The position numbers were made by a program, and so were the translations under genes. Below, one piece after another: positions 33,135 to 41,542 of a DNA stretch of 64,000 bases (positions within the stretch are counted from its first letter, which is position 1; each line of letters begins with the position of its first letter). The notes under the pieces were generated by a model, which worked only from the letters and a program-made list of their open reading frames with translations, had not been told where the DNA came from and searched no databases. Source of the stretch: Roseobacter insulae (GTDB lineage Bacteria; Pseudomonadota; Alphaproteobacteria; Rhodobacterales; Rhodobacteraceae); the NCBI RefSeq assembly GCF_019375555.1, contig NZ_JAHXDN010000002.1, positions 62,001-126,000 of the forward strand, in the 5' to 3' direction.

Positions 33135-33932
33135 ATGAAGAAACTTATGGCATCAACCGCAACAGCTCTCGTTCTGTCGACAGCGGCTTTCGCAGACGCG
33201 CATTCGAGCGCATTCTTTGAACTGACCTTTGATAAGGCCATGCATGTAAGTGCATCCGACATCCTGGGTGCGCGTGTGTATGTCACCGAAACTGATCTGT
33301 CGGCCACGACAACCGTCGAAGCGGATGGCGAGAAGCAGTGGGATGATATCGGCGAGATCAACGACATTGTTCTCAACCGCGAAGGGTCGGTGGAATCCGT
33401 CATTGTGGGCGTCGGTGGCTTTGTAGGCATCGGTGAAAAAGACGTGGCAATCGACATGTCGGAACTGAAATTCATCAGTGACGGCGAGGACGCAGACGAA
33501 TACTTTCTCGTTGTCAATGCGAGCGTGGCCAATTTTGAGGCAGCACCCGCCTATGAAGCTCCGGAAACTTCTGCCACCGAAACGTCGGCCATGGGGTATG
33601 ACAAGCGCGAGATGCTGACGGCGCCCAGTGTGGAACGTGACGGGTACAGCACCGTGAAAGCCGATGATCTGACCACCGAAGACCTGACAGGCGCACGGGT
33701 CTATGGACCGGGCGATGAAGATGTCGGCGAGATTGATCAACTGCTCCTGACGGACGCGGGCAAGCTGGACCGCGCCGTGATTGACGTGGGCGGGTTCCTT
33801 GGTCTGGGCGAACGTCCCGTGGCCGTGACTTTCGACGAATTGCAGATCGTGCGCAGCGAAGATGGCAACGTCCGTGTGTACATCGACGCCAGCCAGAAAT
33901 CGCTCGAAGGCCAGCCGGAATACGAGGGCTGA
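33135..33932 (+). CDS. Secreted protein with two PRC-barrel domains
   Basis: The protein has 265 residues with a signal peptide ending AFA-DAHSSAFF. Two PRC-barrel copies: ~30-125 (VSASDILGARVYV, then VIVGVGGFVGIGEKDVAIDM) and ~165-262 (LTGARVYGPGDEDVGEIDQL, then AVIDVGGFLGLGERPVAVTF). The duplicated GGF-GxGE-VA segment marks internal repeats. PRC-barrels bind proteins, RNA or ligands; here the export signal points to an envelope role. AGGAG precedes the ATG, and a strong terminator follows. Confidence 0.9.
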   Translation: MKKLMASTATALVLSTAAFADAHSSAFFELTFDKAMHVSASDILGARVYVTETDLSATTTVEADGEKQWDDIGEINDIVLNREGSVESVIVGVGGFVGIGEKDVAIDMSELKFISDGEDADEYFLVVNASVANFEAAPAYEAPETSATETSAMGYDKREMLTAPSVERDGYSTVKADDLTTEDLTGARVYGPGDEDVGEIDQLLLTDAGKLDRAVIDVGGFLGLGERPVAVTFDELQIVRSEDGNVRVYIDASQKSLEGQPEYEG

Positions 33933-33941
33933 TCTTCAGGC

Positions 33942-33971
33942 AAAGGCCGGGGGTGTCCCCCGGCCTTTTTT
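33942..33971 (+). terminator. Rho-independent terminator after the PRC-barrel gene
   Basis: Stem GGCCGGGG / CCCCGGCC around a short GTGT-type loop (33945-33965), followed by a run of six T (33966-33971), ten bases after the stop. Confidence 0.88.
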
Positions 33972-33993
33972 CAATCGAGGGAGTGCCGAAGCT

Positions 33994-34395
33994 ATGACCA
34001 GATTTTCCTATGGGCCAATCACACAGATCCCCACAACATCGCCGAACGTCTATGCATTTCGGATCAAAGGGCATGTTGACGACGATGCCTCCGAAGCGCT
34101 GGCGAAATTCATGAACGACGTGTTCGACCGGCAGGACAAGGTGAACATGTTGATGGACCTTTCCGCCTTCACGGGCAGTGACTGGGATGCCATGCTCGAT
34201 GGCGATGTTCTGGAATCCCGTTTCCGGGCCTTGAAACACGTCGACCGATACGCGGTCATCGGCGCGCCTGATCGGGCCAAGAAGATGATCGGTTTGATGG
34301 ACAAGATTATCCCGGTCGAGGCGAAGGCTTTCGAAGTGTCGGGCTATTCGGACGCCTGGACCTTCGTGGGGGCCAAATCGGCGGAAGCCTCGTAA
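33994..34395 (+). CDS. SpoIIAA-like STAS-type protein
   Basis: The protein has 133 residues. The STAS/SpoIIAA-like pattern is FRIKGHVDDDASEALAKFMN, then KVNMLMDLSAFTGSDWDAML, VDRYAVIGAPDRAKKMIGLM and KAFEVSGYSDAWTFVGAK. This subgroup (DUF3478 type) is cytoplasmic and possibly binds lipids or partners. The ATG is at 33994. It lies behind the terminator of the PRC-barrel gene and is probably transcribed alone. Confidence 0.83.
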   Translation: MTRFSYGPITQIPTTSPNVYAFRIKGHVDDDASEALAKFMNDVFDRQDKVNMLMDLSAFTGSDWDAMLDGDVLESRFRALKHVDRYAVIGAPDRAKKMIGLMDKIIPVEAKAFEVSGYSDAWTFVGAKSAEAS

Positions 34396-34493
34396 CCCTA
34401 TGGCAAGGTAGCATCGGTTTGGGCCGCGCAGATCTTTCCGCAGCCCTCATTGTGTGGCCACGGGGGTTGGCGTTCCTGCGGCGTAACAGGTGT

Positions 34494-35471
34494 CTATCCG
34501 CTTTGCAGATATGCGAGCAGCCGGCCTTCGCCCGCGCGGAACAAGGCGTTTTCGACGTCGTCAAGGCCATCCAGTTTCGCGTGGCGTTCTGCATCCGGCA
34601 TCTGCGCCAGCTCAAGTACCTGTGGATGAATGTAGGAGTTGCGGGCGATTGTGGGCGAATTATGCAGCTCTTCGGCCGCAGTCTCCGTTACATCCTTGAT
34701 GGTGACCGGCCCCTGTGCGCAAGCCGCGTTAAAGGCGGCGACCGATCCGTTCCACGTGCGGAACGACTTTGCCGTCATCCCCTCTCCGCAGATATCCTCG
34801 ATCCATGCGTTGACCTCGTCAGAACGTACCTTCTGCGGCGTGCCGGTGTCGTCAAGCCATGTGATCAGGTTCTTTCCGGGCAGGTGCCGGCATCGTTGCA
34901 GCGCGCGCTGCAAGGCTGAACCGTTCAGTTTTTTGCGCACCGGCTGGCCGCCCTTTGCCGTGTAGCTGAGGCGGATGGTCCCGTCCGTGATCGACAGATG
35001 CTTCGACTTCAGAGTCGTGGCGCCGTAGCTGCCATTTTCCCGGGTGTAGACCGGGTTGCCGACACGCAGGGAAGCGCGGTCCATCAGCGCGAGAACCGCA
35101 GCAATCGCCAATGCGCTGTCACCGGCCTCGCCGCGCAACCCGGCTGCGATTTTGCGGCGCAAAGCGGGCAGGGACCGGCCAAACTCAACCAGTTGGGAAA
35201 ACTTGGTTGCTGATTTTTCCGCCGACCATTCCGGGTGATATCTGTATTGCTTGCGCGATCGTGCGTCTCTGCCGGTTGCCAGCAGGTGACTGTTCTCAAT
35301 CGGCGATATCCAGACGTCGTCATAGGCGGGCGGGATGGCCAAGGCCGCGATGCGCGCCCGTTCGGTTGCGCAATCGATGCGCGTGTTATCTGGTGCGACA
35401 TAGGTGAAACCGCGGCCCCGCCGATGACGTCTTATGCCGGGCATCGAGTCTGGGTAATATGTGAGGCTCAT
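34494..35471 (-). CDS. DNA topoisomerase IB
   Basis: The protein has 325 residues, the bacterial (poxvirus-like) IB size. N-terminal domain ~1-80 (TYVAPDNTRI, YDDVWISPIE). Catalytic domain: RASLRVGNPVYTRENGSYGA (Arg), KHLSITDGTIRLSYTAKGGQ (Lys in the beta-turn), MTAKSFRTWNGSVA (Arg), ARNSYIHPQV (catalytic Tyr). It relaxes supercoils by a 3'-phosphotyrosine link. It is a single gene with no clear operon partner. Confidence 0.93.
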   Translation of the reverse strand: MSLTYYPDSMPGIRRHRRGRGFTYVAPDNTRIDCATERARIAALAIPPAYDDVWISPIENSHLLATGRDARSRKQYRYHPEWSAEKSATKFSQLVEFGRSLPALRRKIAAGLRGEAGDSALAIAAVLALMDRASLRVGNPVYTRENGSYGATTLKSKHLSITDGTIRLSYTAKGGQPVRKKLNGSALQRALQRCRHLPGKNLITWLDDTGTPQKVRSDEVNAWIEDICGEGMTAKSFRTWNGSVAAFNAACAQGPVTIKDVTETAAEELHNSPTIARNSYIHPQVLELAQMPDAERHAKLDGLDDVENALFRAGEGRLLAYLQSG

Positions 35472-35751
35472 ATCGGATTCTCACCTTGACCGGGTTGATG
35501 GGACTCTCGGGTCCGATTGACGTGCTGATCAAACGCGCGACACTTGTCATCGGTTCCTCTGAATCGATTGCAGGAGCGAGCGGGAACAAAAAATCTCCAT
35601 GAGCTGTTGGTTTTGATGGATAATACAGCGCGCCGGCTGCTAGCGTTGTCTGGAATGACCGCATGGGTTTCATGCCCCAGGGCGGCCCGCGCAAATGCGG
35701 TCTTATACTTGCACCGTCTTCCTCCGTGGCGGCGGTAAATCAGGAAATCAG

Positions 35752-37143
35752 ATGACCAGTTTCAGAATGCACCATTTTCGCCGGTTCCTCGCAGGTTTTT
35801 TGCTGGGCGCTTTCATAGGCACAACGGCTGTCGCGCAGGAAACACAGGACCCGGAGATATCCGCCCCGGATCAGACGGTTGCTCTGGAACCCACGGCCAG
35901 TGACACGCGGATAGCGGAACGCATTCAGGATATCTTTGAGGCCACGAACTGGTTCGGGAACCCGACCGTGCGCGTGCAGGAGGGTGTGGCCTTTCTGGAC
36001 GGGACGGTGGCCAATTCTGATCACCGGTCCTGGGCGCGCGATCTTGCGGCGAAAACGGATGGTGTGGTCGCGGTGGTCAACAGGCTGGAGGTCGAGCAGA
36101 CGGTGTCCTGGACGCTCGATCCGGCCAGACGTGAGTTGAGACACTTCATGCAACAGGCCATCGCCGCGATGCCGCTGGTTCTGTTGTCGGTGTTCATCCT
36201 GCCGCTTTCATGGATGCTGGCACGTCTGGTGTCGCGCATTGCCCGCTGGATGATGGGTGACGGCGTAGGCTCGCCCTTCCTGAAAGATATCATCGCGCGG
36301 ACCATCTCCTTTCCGTTTTTCCTGCTGGGGCTCTACCTAGTGCTTCAGGTGGCGGGGCTGACACAGCTGGCGCTATCGGTGATGGGCGGGGCCGGGGTTC
36401 TGGGTATCGTGATCGGTTTCGCGTTTCGGGATATCGCCGAGAACTTTCTCGCCAGCCTGTTGTTGAGCATCCGCCAACCTTTCATGCGGGGTGACTGGAT
36501 TCGTGTGGATGGTCAGGAAGGCCTGGTGCAAAGCATGAATACCCGCAGCACGGTTCTGATCTCCGGCGAGGGGAACCATATTCAAATTCCGAACTCCGCG
36601 GTTTTCAAAAACACGATTGAGAACTTCTCCGCGGCTGCAAAGCGGCGCGCCACCTTTGATATCGGGATCGGTTATGATGCATCTGTCGCACAGGTTCAGC
36701 AGATCATCACCAATTTGCTGACGGAAAACGAAACGGTCTATGACGACCCGCCCCCCATGGTTCTGGTGGACTCGCTTGGTGCCTCGACCGTCAACATCAA
36801 AGTCTACTACTGGTACGACTTTTCCAGGCTCTCGCCGCTCAAGCTCAAGTCTGCTTTGCTGCGACAGGCGAAAAAAGCGCTGACCGAAGGTGGCATTTCG
36901 ATGCCTGACGAAGCCCGCGAGGTTATCTTTCCGCAGGGGATCCCGATCATCAATGCGCAAGAAGAAGCAACAACAGCAAGCGGCGGACCGGTTACGATCA
37001 CGGATTCCGCGCCACAGGCGCATGAACCAGCCCATTCCAAGATCGACGCCGATCTCACAAACGAGACGGAAGATCTGCAACAGCAGGTCACGGCGCGTGT
37101 CGAGGAGGGGGAGGAGGATCTGCTGACGCGCAACGGCACCTGA
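35752..37143 (+). CDS. MscS-type mechanosensitive channel with periplasmic BON-like N-domain
   Basis: The protein has 463 residues. Signal peptide ~1-30. A BON-like domain (~60-125: GNPTVRVQEGVAFLDGTVAN) precedes three membrane helices, and the pore and beta domains follow. VMGGAGVLGIVIGFAFRDIA then ENFLASLLLSIRQPFMRGDW is the MscS core, and ISGEGNHIQIPNSAVFKNTI the beta domain. The end is a long acidic tail. BON-fused MscS proteins are known. AGGAAA precedes the ATG at 35752. Confidence 0.93.
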   Translation: MTSFRMHHFRRFLAGFLLGAFIGTTAVAQETQDPEISAPDQTVALEPTASDTRIAERIQDIFEATNWFGNPTVRVQEGVAFLDGTVANSDHRSWARDLAAKTDGVVAVVNRLEVEQTVSWTLDPARRELRHFMQQAIAAMPLVLLSVFILPLSWMLARLVSRIARWMMGDGVGSPFLKDIIARTISFPFFLLGLYLVLQVAGLTQLALSVMGGAGVLGIVIGFAFRDIAENFLASLLLSIRQPFMRGDWIRVDGQEGLVQSMNTRSTVLISGEGNHIQIPNSAVFKNTIENFSAAAKRRATFDIGIGYDASVAQVQQIITNLLTENETVYDDPPPMVLVDSLGASTVNIKVYYWYDFSRLSPLKLKSALLRQAKKALTEGGISMPDEAREVIFPQGIPIINAQEEATTASGGPVTITDSAPQAHEPAHSKIDADLTNETEDLQQQVTARVEEGEEDLLTRNGT

Positions 37144-37225
37144 TGCCGGGCGCGACAAGCTGGAATGACCACGCGGGGAGGCGCATTGCCAAGCGTCTGC
37201 GGCAGCTATCGGGCCGGGGCTTGGC

Positions 37226-37669
37226 TTAGCCTGCGTTCAATCTGCTCAGGATCTTGTGCATGCCTGGGTTTTTATTGCTCAGATCATCAAGTGTCAGTTG
37301 CCCGAGCGACGCGTAAAACGCATCCTGCGCGGCGATCAGCGCGCCGGTCAGCCCGCATTTGGGGGCCAGAATGCAATTGCCCCCGTCGGCTCGCATGCAC
37401 TCCACAAGCTCGGACTGGCTTTCAAGCTTTTGCACCAGCCGCCCGATGTTTATCTCCGACGTCGGCTTCGCCAGCCGGATGCCGCCCGTCCGGCCGCGGA
37501 CAGAGACGACATAACCCTCGCGCACCAGCCACTGGGTCACCTTTGCGAGATGATTGTACTTCGCCTGATGAATTTCAGCGATCTGGCGGGTTGTCAGGAT
37601 ATGACCTTCAGCCACTGCAAGATGCATCAGTGTCCTCAGGGCATAATCGGTAAATTTGGACAGTTGCAT
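37226..37669 (-). CDS. Rrf2-family regulator, NsrR-like (putative NO sensor)
   Basis: The protein has 147 residues. The Rrf2 winged helix opens MQLSKFTDYALRTLMHLAVA, and SVRGRTGGIRLAKP is the wing. The cluster motif VECMRADGGNCILAPKCGL gives three cysteines (C-x7-C-x5-C), as in NsrR. NsrR carries a [4Fe-4S] cluster and represses NO-detoxifying genes until NO attacks the cluster. Start at 37669. A TGGTA-N7-TACCA palindrome lies 27 bases before the start, and a close copy precedes the haemoglobin-cbb3 operon. The name is probable, not proven. Confidence 0.85.
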   Translation of the reverse strand: MQLSKFTDYALRTLMHLAVAEGHILTTRQIAEIHQAKYNHLAKVTQWLVREGYVVSVRGRTGGIRLAKPTSEINIGRLVQKLESQSELVECMRADGGNCILAPKCGLTGALIAAQDAFYASLGQLTLDDLSNKNPGMHKILSRLNAG

Positions 37670-37695
37670 GGCAAGAACAGATAAACAGGAATTAA

Positions 37696-37715
37696 TGGTA
37701 TTAACAGTACCAATT
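37696..37715. promoter_or_regulatory. Putative Rrf2/NsrR operator (autoregulatory)
   Basis: Read on the minus strand: AATTGGTA, seven bases, TACCATT. TGGTA/TACCA arms at 37696-37700 and 37708-37712. It is in the promoter position of the Rrf2 gene. The same AATTGGTA-N7-TAC pattern is at 45884-45902. Confidence 0.6.
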
Positions 37716-37776
37716 TCAATTAGCATTTTTTTCTCAGTTAAGAGCGGGTCTCCACCTACAAAGCGCGACAGGCAAA

Positions 37777-37968
37777 ATGCGCCTCACCAAGTCACTGGTC
37801 AGTTTTGCGCTGACGCTGGTGTGTTTTGCGATCTAGAGCGGATCGTGCATCCGCAACGAGGTGGCGAAGATCGTGATCATCCGGTTTTGCCTTGGCGCAT
37901 TTGTCGCCTGCGGGCCTGAGCATTCCGTCGCCAATATGACCGTTTTTTCGTCGCGCTGCTGTCGATGA
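37777..37968 (+). pseudogene. Remnant of a formate/nitrite transporter (FNT) gene
   Basis: The plus-strand frame from 37777 gives SLVSFALTLVCFAI, a stop TAG (37834) where FNT proteins have Trp, then NEVAKIVIIRFCLGAFVACG and PEHSVANM (from 37915). CFAI-W and G-EHSVANM are marks of the NirC/FocA family (LVCLAIW and GFEHSVANM). The reading frame is kept across the stop, so the loss is recent or partial. The remaining ~200 N-terminal and ~60 C-terminal codons are absent. It lies between the Rrf2 gene and ccoS. Confidence 0.62.
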
Positions 37969-38043
37969 ATGACCATGCCGCCTTGCAGGGCGCGAAGAGG
38001 CAGCGGCATAAACGCCTTGGGTCCGTCCCCATCGCTTTGCCCG

Positions 38044-38065
38044 CAAGACCATTTTTATGGTCTTG
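38044..38065 (-). terminator. Hairpin after ccoS
   Basis: Perfect 9-base stem CAAGACCAT / ATGGTCTTG with a four-base loop, starting five bases beyond the ccoS stop on the minus strand. No T-run follows, so it may be a transcript 3' end or a stabiliser for the cbb3 operon. Confidence 0.55.
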
Positions 38066-38070
38066 GGCAC

Positions 38071-38265
38071 TTACCATTGCACATCCGGGTCGTTCAGCAT
38101 GGCCTTTTCAGCCTCGCTCAGCGGGATATCCTCGGCGGTCAGAATGCGGTGCGCGTCGCTGTCCATGTTTTCGTACTGTCGCGCCGCCACCGACCACACA
38201 AAACCCGCCAATGCCATGATGCCCAGCCCGATCGAAATCGGAATAAGAAATATGATCGCGGTCAT
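38071..38265 (-). CDS. ccoS: cbb3 oxidase maturation protein CcoS
   Basis: The protein has 64 residues: one membrane helix (IIFLIPISIGLGIMALAGFV) and a short acidic tail (EDIPLSEAEKAML). This is the CcoS/FixS form, needed to insert haem and copper into cbb3 oxidase. The start overlaps the ccoI stop (ATGA). Last gene of the haemoglobin-cbb3 operon. Confidence 0.9.
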   Translation of the reverse strand: MTAIIFLIPISIGLGIMALAGFVWSVAARQYENMDSDAHRILTAEDIPLSEAEKAMLNDPDVQW

Positions 38266-40364
38266 TCCGGCACCTTCAGACGCAGCCCGTTGGCCAGCAC
38301 GATAATCGATGAAGTGGACATCAGGATGGCCGCGATCATCGGGCTTAGATATCCGGCGAGGGCCAGCGGTACCGTTACCACGTTGTAGGTGGCGGAGAAC
38401 CGCAGGTTCTGCAGGATCAGCGCGCGGGATTTTCGGGCGATGCGAATGGCAACGGGCAGCAGGTCCGGCGCGGGCCGGGTCAGAACCACATCTGCTGCGA
38501 CTTGAGCGACCTGTGTTGCGCTCGCAAAGGAGACGGAGACATGCGCCGCGCTCAGCGCCGGCGCGTCGTTGATACCGTCGCCGAACATAATGGGTTTATC
38601 ACCCGAGGCTTTTGCGGCCCGCAGAACGTCCAGCTTGTCCTGCGGCTGTGCGCCGCCGCGCCATTCGGGCACGCCGATCTGCCTTGCGAACTTCCGAACG
38701 GATCGTGGCGTGTCACCGGAGAGCAGGCAGACGGGGATATCCAGATCACGCAGACCGATCAAAAAGCCTTCGGTTTCGGGACGGGGTGCTTCGCTGAAAT
38801 CGAACCGGGTGGTCTTGCCCTCCGCCGACCTGAACCACAACGCGGGCCCGTCCACAGCTTTGCCGCTTGCACCAACAAACCCGGCGGATCCCAGGCGGCT
38901 GCCATCGGGTGCTTTCATGCCATGCCCCGGTACCTCGACAAGGCCGTCCAGCGGTTGCGCATTCCGGTCCTGGCACAGCGCTGCGGCAAGGGGGTGCCTG
39001 CTGGCTGCGGCAAGGCGCGATGCCTGGTGCAGTTCCAGCGTGTGCCGCGTGTCGACCAGAACCGGCAGCGGCGTCGAGAGTGTCCCGGTCTTGTCCGAGA
39101 TCACCGACGTGGCGTCGCCCAGCCGCTCCAGCGCGTCGCCCGACTTGACAACAATCCCGATCTTCATGAGGTGGTTCACCGCGCGGGATGACACGGCCGG
39201 CGTCGCAAGCCCGGCGGCACAGGGGCAGGTGACGACAAGGACCGCGACGGCAACCATCACCGCATCGGCAAAACTGGCCCCCAGCAGCAGATACCAAAGC
39301 GCAAAACCTGCCAGCCCGCCAATCAGGACAATCGGGATGTAACCGGCGGCAAATTGATCCGCGAGGAGTTGGGAGCGGCTCTTGTGGGTACTGGCGATGT
39401 CGATCATCCGGGTAATCTGACCGATCTGCGCATCATCGCCGACATGGGTGACACGCATGACGGCGGGGCCAGCGTAGACAATGGAACCTGCGACGATAGC
39501 GTCGTGCCTGCTCAAGGTGCGCGGCAGGGTTTCTCCGGTGATGATGCTTTCGTCGATTTGCGAGGTGTCCGACATCAAAACCGCGTCCGCCGGGACGCGT
39601 TCCCCGGTCTCCACGACAACGACGTCGCCGCGCGCGAGCGCGTTTGCGTCGATGTCTTCAAGGGTTCCGGCGGCAGTCTGTCTTTGTGCTCGCGTGTTCA
39701 TCAGTTGGCGCAGGTTTGCAGCCGCATCGTCAGATCGCCGTTTCAGGGAGCGTTCCAGCACACGCCCGATGAGGAGGAAGAAGACCAGTGATACCACCGC
39801 ATCGAAATAGACATGCGGCGCGCCTCGCAACACCTCGGCAAGGCTTGCGGCGTAGGTAATCATGATGGCGAGGGAAATGGGCGTGTCCATCGTCATGGCG
39901 GTCTTTTTCAGCGCGCGCAGAGAGGGCAGGTAGAACACGGACGCCGAATAAAGGACAACCGGTGTCGCCAGCGCAGCGGAAATCCAGTGCATGAACTGAA
40001 CGCTTCCCGGCCCCATGTCGGTCGCATGTCCGGTCCAGACGGAGAAGGATAAAACCATGATGTTCATCATGCAGAAAGCGGCCACGCCCAGATGCGGCAG
40101 CAGCATCGGCTCTTTGGGCGCAGCCGTGCCCGCCAGAAATGGATACGCTTTGTAACCGGCGTCGCCGATCATCCGTATCAGGCTCTCCGGGGACTGCAAG
40201 GCAGGGTCCCACACCAGCCGGATGCGTTTCAGCGAGGCATTGCCGCGCGCGAGAATGACACCGTTTTGCCTGTTCAGCAGCGCTTCGATCTTCGCAATGC
40301 ATCCTGCGCAGGTTGCCCCTTCCAGCGTGCAGGTCAGGCTGTCGGTTGTGGCCACCTGCGTCAT
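38262..40364 (-). CDS. ccoI: Copper-transporting P-type ATPase CcoI/FixI
   Basis: The protein has 700 residues. N-terminal metal site LEGATCAGCIAKIEALL. Phosphorylation motif SDKTGTLS. Membrane CPC motif VVTCPCAAGLATP. Hinge FGDGINDAPALSAAHV. CcoI supplies copper to the CcoN binuclear centre. It overlaps the upstream 55-residue gene (ATGA) and ccoS (ATGA), so it is coupled to both. Confidence 0.95.
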   Translation of the reverse strand: MTQVATTDSLTCTLEGATCAGCIAKIEALLNRQNGVILARGNASLKRIRLVWDPALQSPESLIRMIGDAGYKAYPFLAGTAAPKEPMLLPHLGVAAFCMMNIMVLSFSVWTGHATDMGPGSVQFMHWISAALATPVVLYSASVFYLPSLRALKKTAMTMDTPISLAIMITYAASLAEVLRGAPHVYFDAVVSLVFFLLIGRVLERSLKRRSDDAAANLRQLMNTRAQRQTAAGTLEDIDANALARGDVVVVETGERVPADAVLMSDTSQIDESIITGETLPRTLSRHDAIVAGSIVYAGPAVMRVTHVGDDAQIGQITRMIDIASTHKSRSQLLADQFAAGYIPIVLIGGLAGFALWYLLLGASFADAVMVAVAVLVVTCPCAAGLATPAVSSRAVNHLMKIGIVVKSGDALERLGDATSVISDKTGTLSTPLPVLVDTRHTLELHQASRLAAASRHPLAAALCQDRNAQPLDGLVEVPGHGMKAPDGSRLGSAGFVGASGKAVDGPALWFRSAEGKTTRFDFSEAPRPETEGFLIGLRDLDIPVCLLSGDTPRSVRKFARQIGVPEWRGGAQPQDKLDVLRAAKASGDKPIMFGDGINDAPALSAAHVSVSFASATQVAQVAADVVLTRPAPDLLPVAIRIARKSRALILQNLRFSATYNVVTVPLALAGYLSPMIAAILMSTSSIIVLANGLRLKVPE

Positions 40365-40528
40365 TTTGCGGCTCCCGGCGTGTTGCCCTCAAGAACCTGG
40401 CCTTCAAAGGCGGAAACGGCGATGCTGACGTGCCATGCCTTCATGCCCATATAGGCCAGCAACAAAAGGAGCATGAAAAGGTACATTCTGTTTCGAAACC
40501 GCGGTTCTCTCTCGCTATGGCTTGTCAT
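40361..40528 (-). CDS. 55-residue single-helix membrane protein in the ccoH position
   Basis: Start ATG at 40528, overlapping the ccoP end by 14 bases; the stop overlaps the ccoI start (ATGA). The product has a basic N-terminus (SHSEREPRFRNR), one helix (MYLFMLLLLLAYMGMKAWHV) and a short tail ending NTPGAAK. In other cbb3 clusters this place holds CcoH/FixH (about 150 residues, GRHV motif), and none of its motifs are seen here. It may be a reduced CcoH or a different assembly or stability peptide. Confidence 0.7.
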   Translation of the reverse strand: MTSHSEREPRFRNRMYLFMLLLLLAYMGMKAWHVSIAVSAFEGQVLEGNTPGAAK

Positions 40529-41384
40529 CTTGACCTGCCCACAGGACGTAGAGGGTGAGCATCCTGATCTCTTCGGGTGACAGGCGGTTTGCCCACCCGG
40601 GCATGACGCCCGCACGACCATGTCGAAGCGTTTCGTGCAGAGCATCACGCGACCCGCCGTAGATCCAGGCTCCGTCGGCAAGGCTGGGCGCGCCGTTGCC
40701 CAGCCCCCCGGTGCCCGCGTCACCGTGACAGGCGGCGCAGCTGTCGGCGAAGACCCCTGCGCCGATTTCCGCCAGCCCTGTATCATGATCGCTGCCGGAG
40801 AGGCTCAGTACATACTCGACCGCCTGCGCGATTTCGTCTTTTTCAAGCATCCCGTCGCGCCCGAATGCGGGCATCTCGGCGTATCTTGTATCTTCGCTTG
40901 AATGGTTGATCCCGTGCTGTAGCGTCAGTTCGATGTCGTCCGGCGTTCCGGACCAGAGCCAGTGCGCGTCCGCCAGGTTCGGGAAATTGGCCTGCCCTGC
41001 AAGGTCGCGGCCATGGCAGGCCGAACAGTTATCCCGGTAGAGCACGCCGATTGCTTCACCAAACCGGTGTTTCAGGTCCGGAATCTGCGCCAGCTCGGTT
41101 ACCGTCTTGTCGGCAAAGATGCGGAACGCGGCCTGCCTTGCTGCATTTCCCTGGTTCACCTTCTGGGTCACGGTTGTGCGCGATGAGTAGCCCAGCACGC
41201 CTCGCGTGTAGTCATTGATGAAGGGGAATGCCGGGTACAAGACCCACAGCACGGCGCTGGCCGCGATGCTGACCCACATACAGAGGGACATTGACCGGGG
41301 CACCGGCGTGTCCAGTTCCCGGATGCCGTCCCACTCGTGGCCGGTTGTCGGTTGACCACTTGCCTGATCGATTTCAGATGTCAC
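40515..41384 (-). CDS. ccoP: cbb3 cytochrome c oxidase subunit CcoP (dihaem cytochrome c)
   Basis: The protein has 289 residues. One N-terminal membrane helix (SLCMWVSIAASAVLWVLYPA), the FPFINDYTRGVLGYSSR motif, then two cytochrome c domains with CSACH and CAACH haem sites and Met ligands later in each. CcoP accepts electrons for CcoO. The start is GTG at 41384, overlapping the ccoQ stop. Confidence 0.96.
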   Translation of the reverse strand: MTSEIDQASGQPTTGHEWDGIRELDTPVPRSMSLCMWVSIAASAVLWVLYPAFPFINDYTRGVLGYSSRTTVTQKVNQGNAARQAAFRIFADKTVTELAQIPDLKHRFGEAIGVLYRDNCSACHGRDLAGQANFPNLADAHWLWSGTPDDIELTLQHGINHSSEDTRYAEMPAFGRDGMLEKDEIAQAVEYVLSLSGSDHDTGLAEIGAGVFADSCAACHGDAGTGGLGNGAPSLADGAWIYGGSRDALHETLRHGRAGVMPGWANRLSPEEIRMLTLYVLWAGQDDKP

Positions 41385-41542
41385 CGCTCAATCTCCTCAT
41401 CGCTCAGGGGGGAGACTGCCGCAGCGTCGTAGATCGGTTTGCGCGACGGCCAATAGATCCAGAGCGCGGCTAGACAGAACACGACCGCGAGGTAGAGCGC
41501 GCCCCATGTTTTCGAGAAATACAAAACAGCATCATGTGTCAT
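41381..41542 (-). CDS. ccoQ: cbb3 oxidase small subunit CcoQ
   Basis: The protein has 53 residues: MTHDAVLYFSKTWGALYLAV then VFCLAALWIYWPSRKPIYDA and an acidic tail ending SDEEIER. One membrane helix with the WPSRKPIYD-type exit typical of CcoQ. ATG at 41542 overlaps the ccoO stop, and its TGA overlaps the ccoP GTG. It stabilises the oxidase complex. Confidence 0.9.
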   Translation of the reverse strand: MTHDAVLYFSKTWGALYLAVVFCLAALWIYWPSRKPIYDAAAVSPLSDEEIER

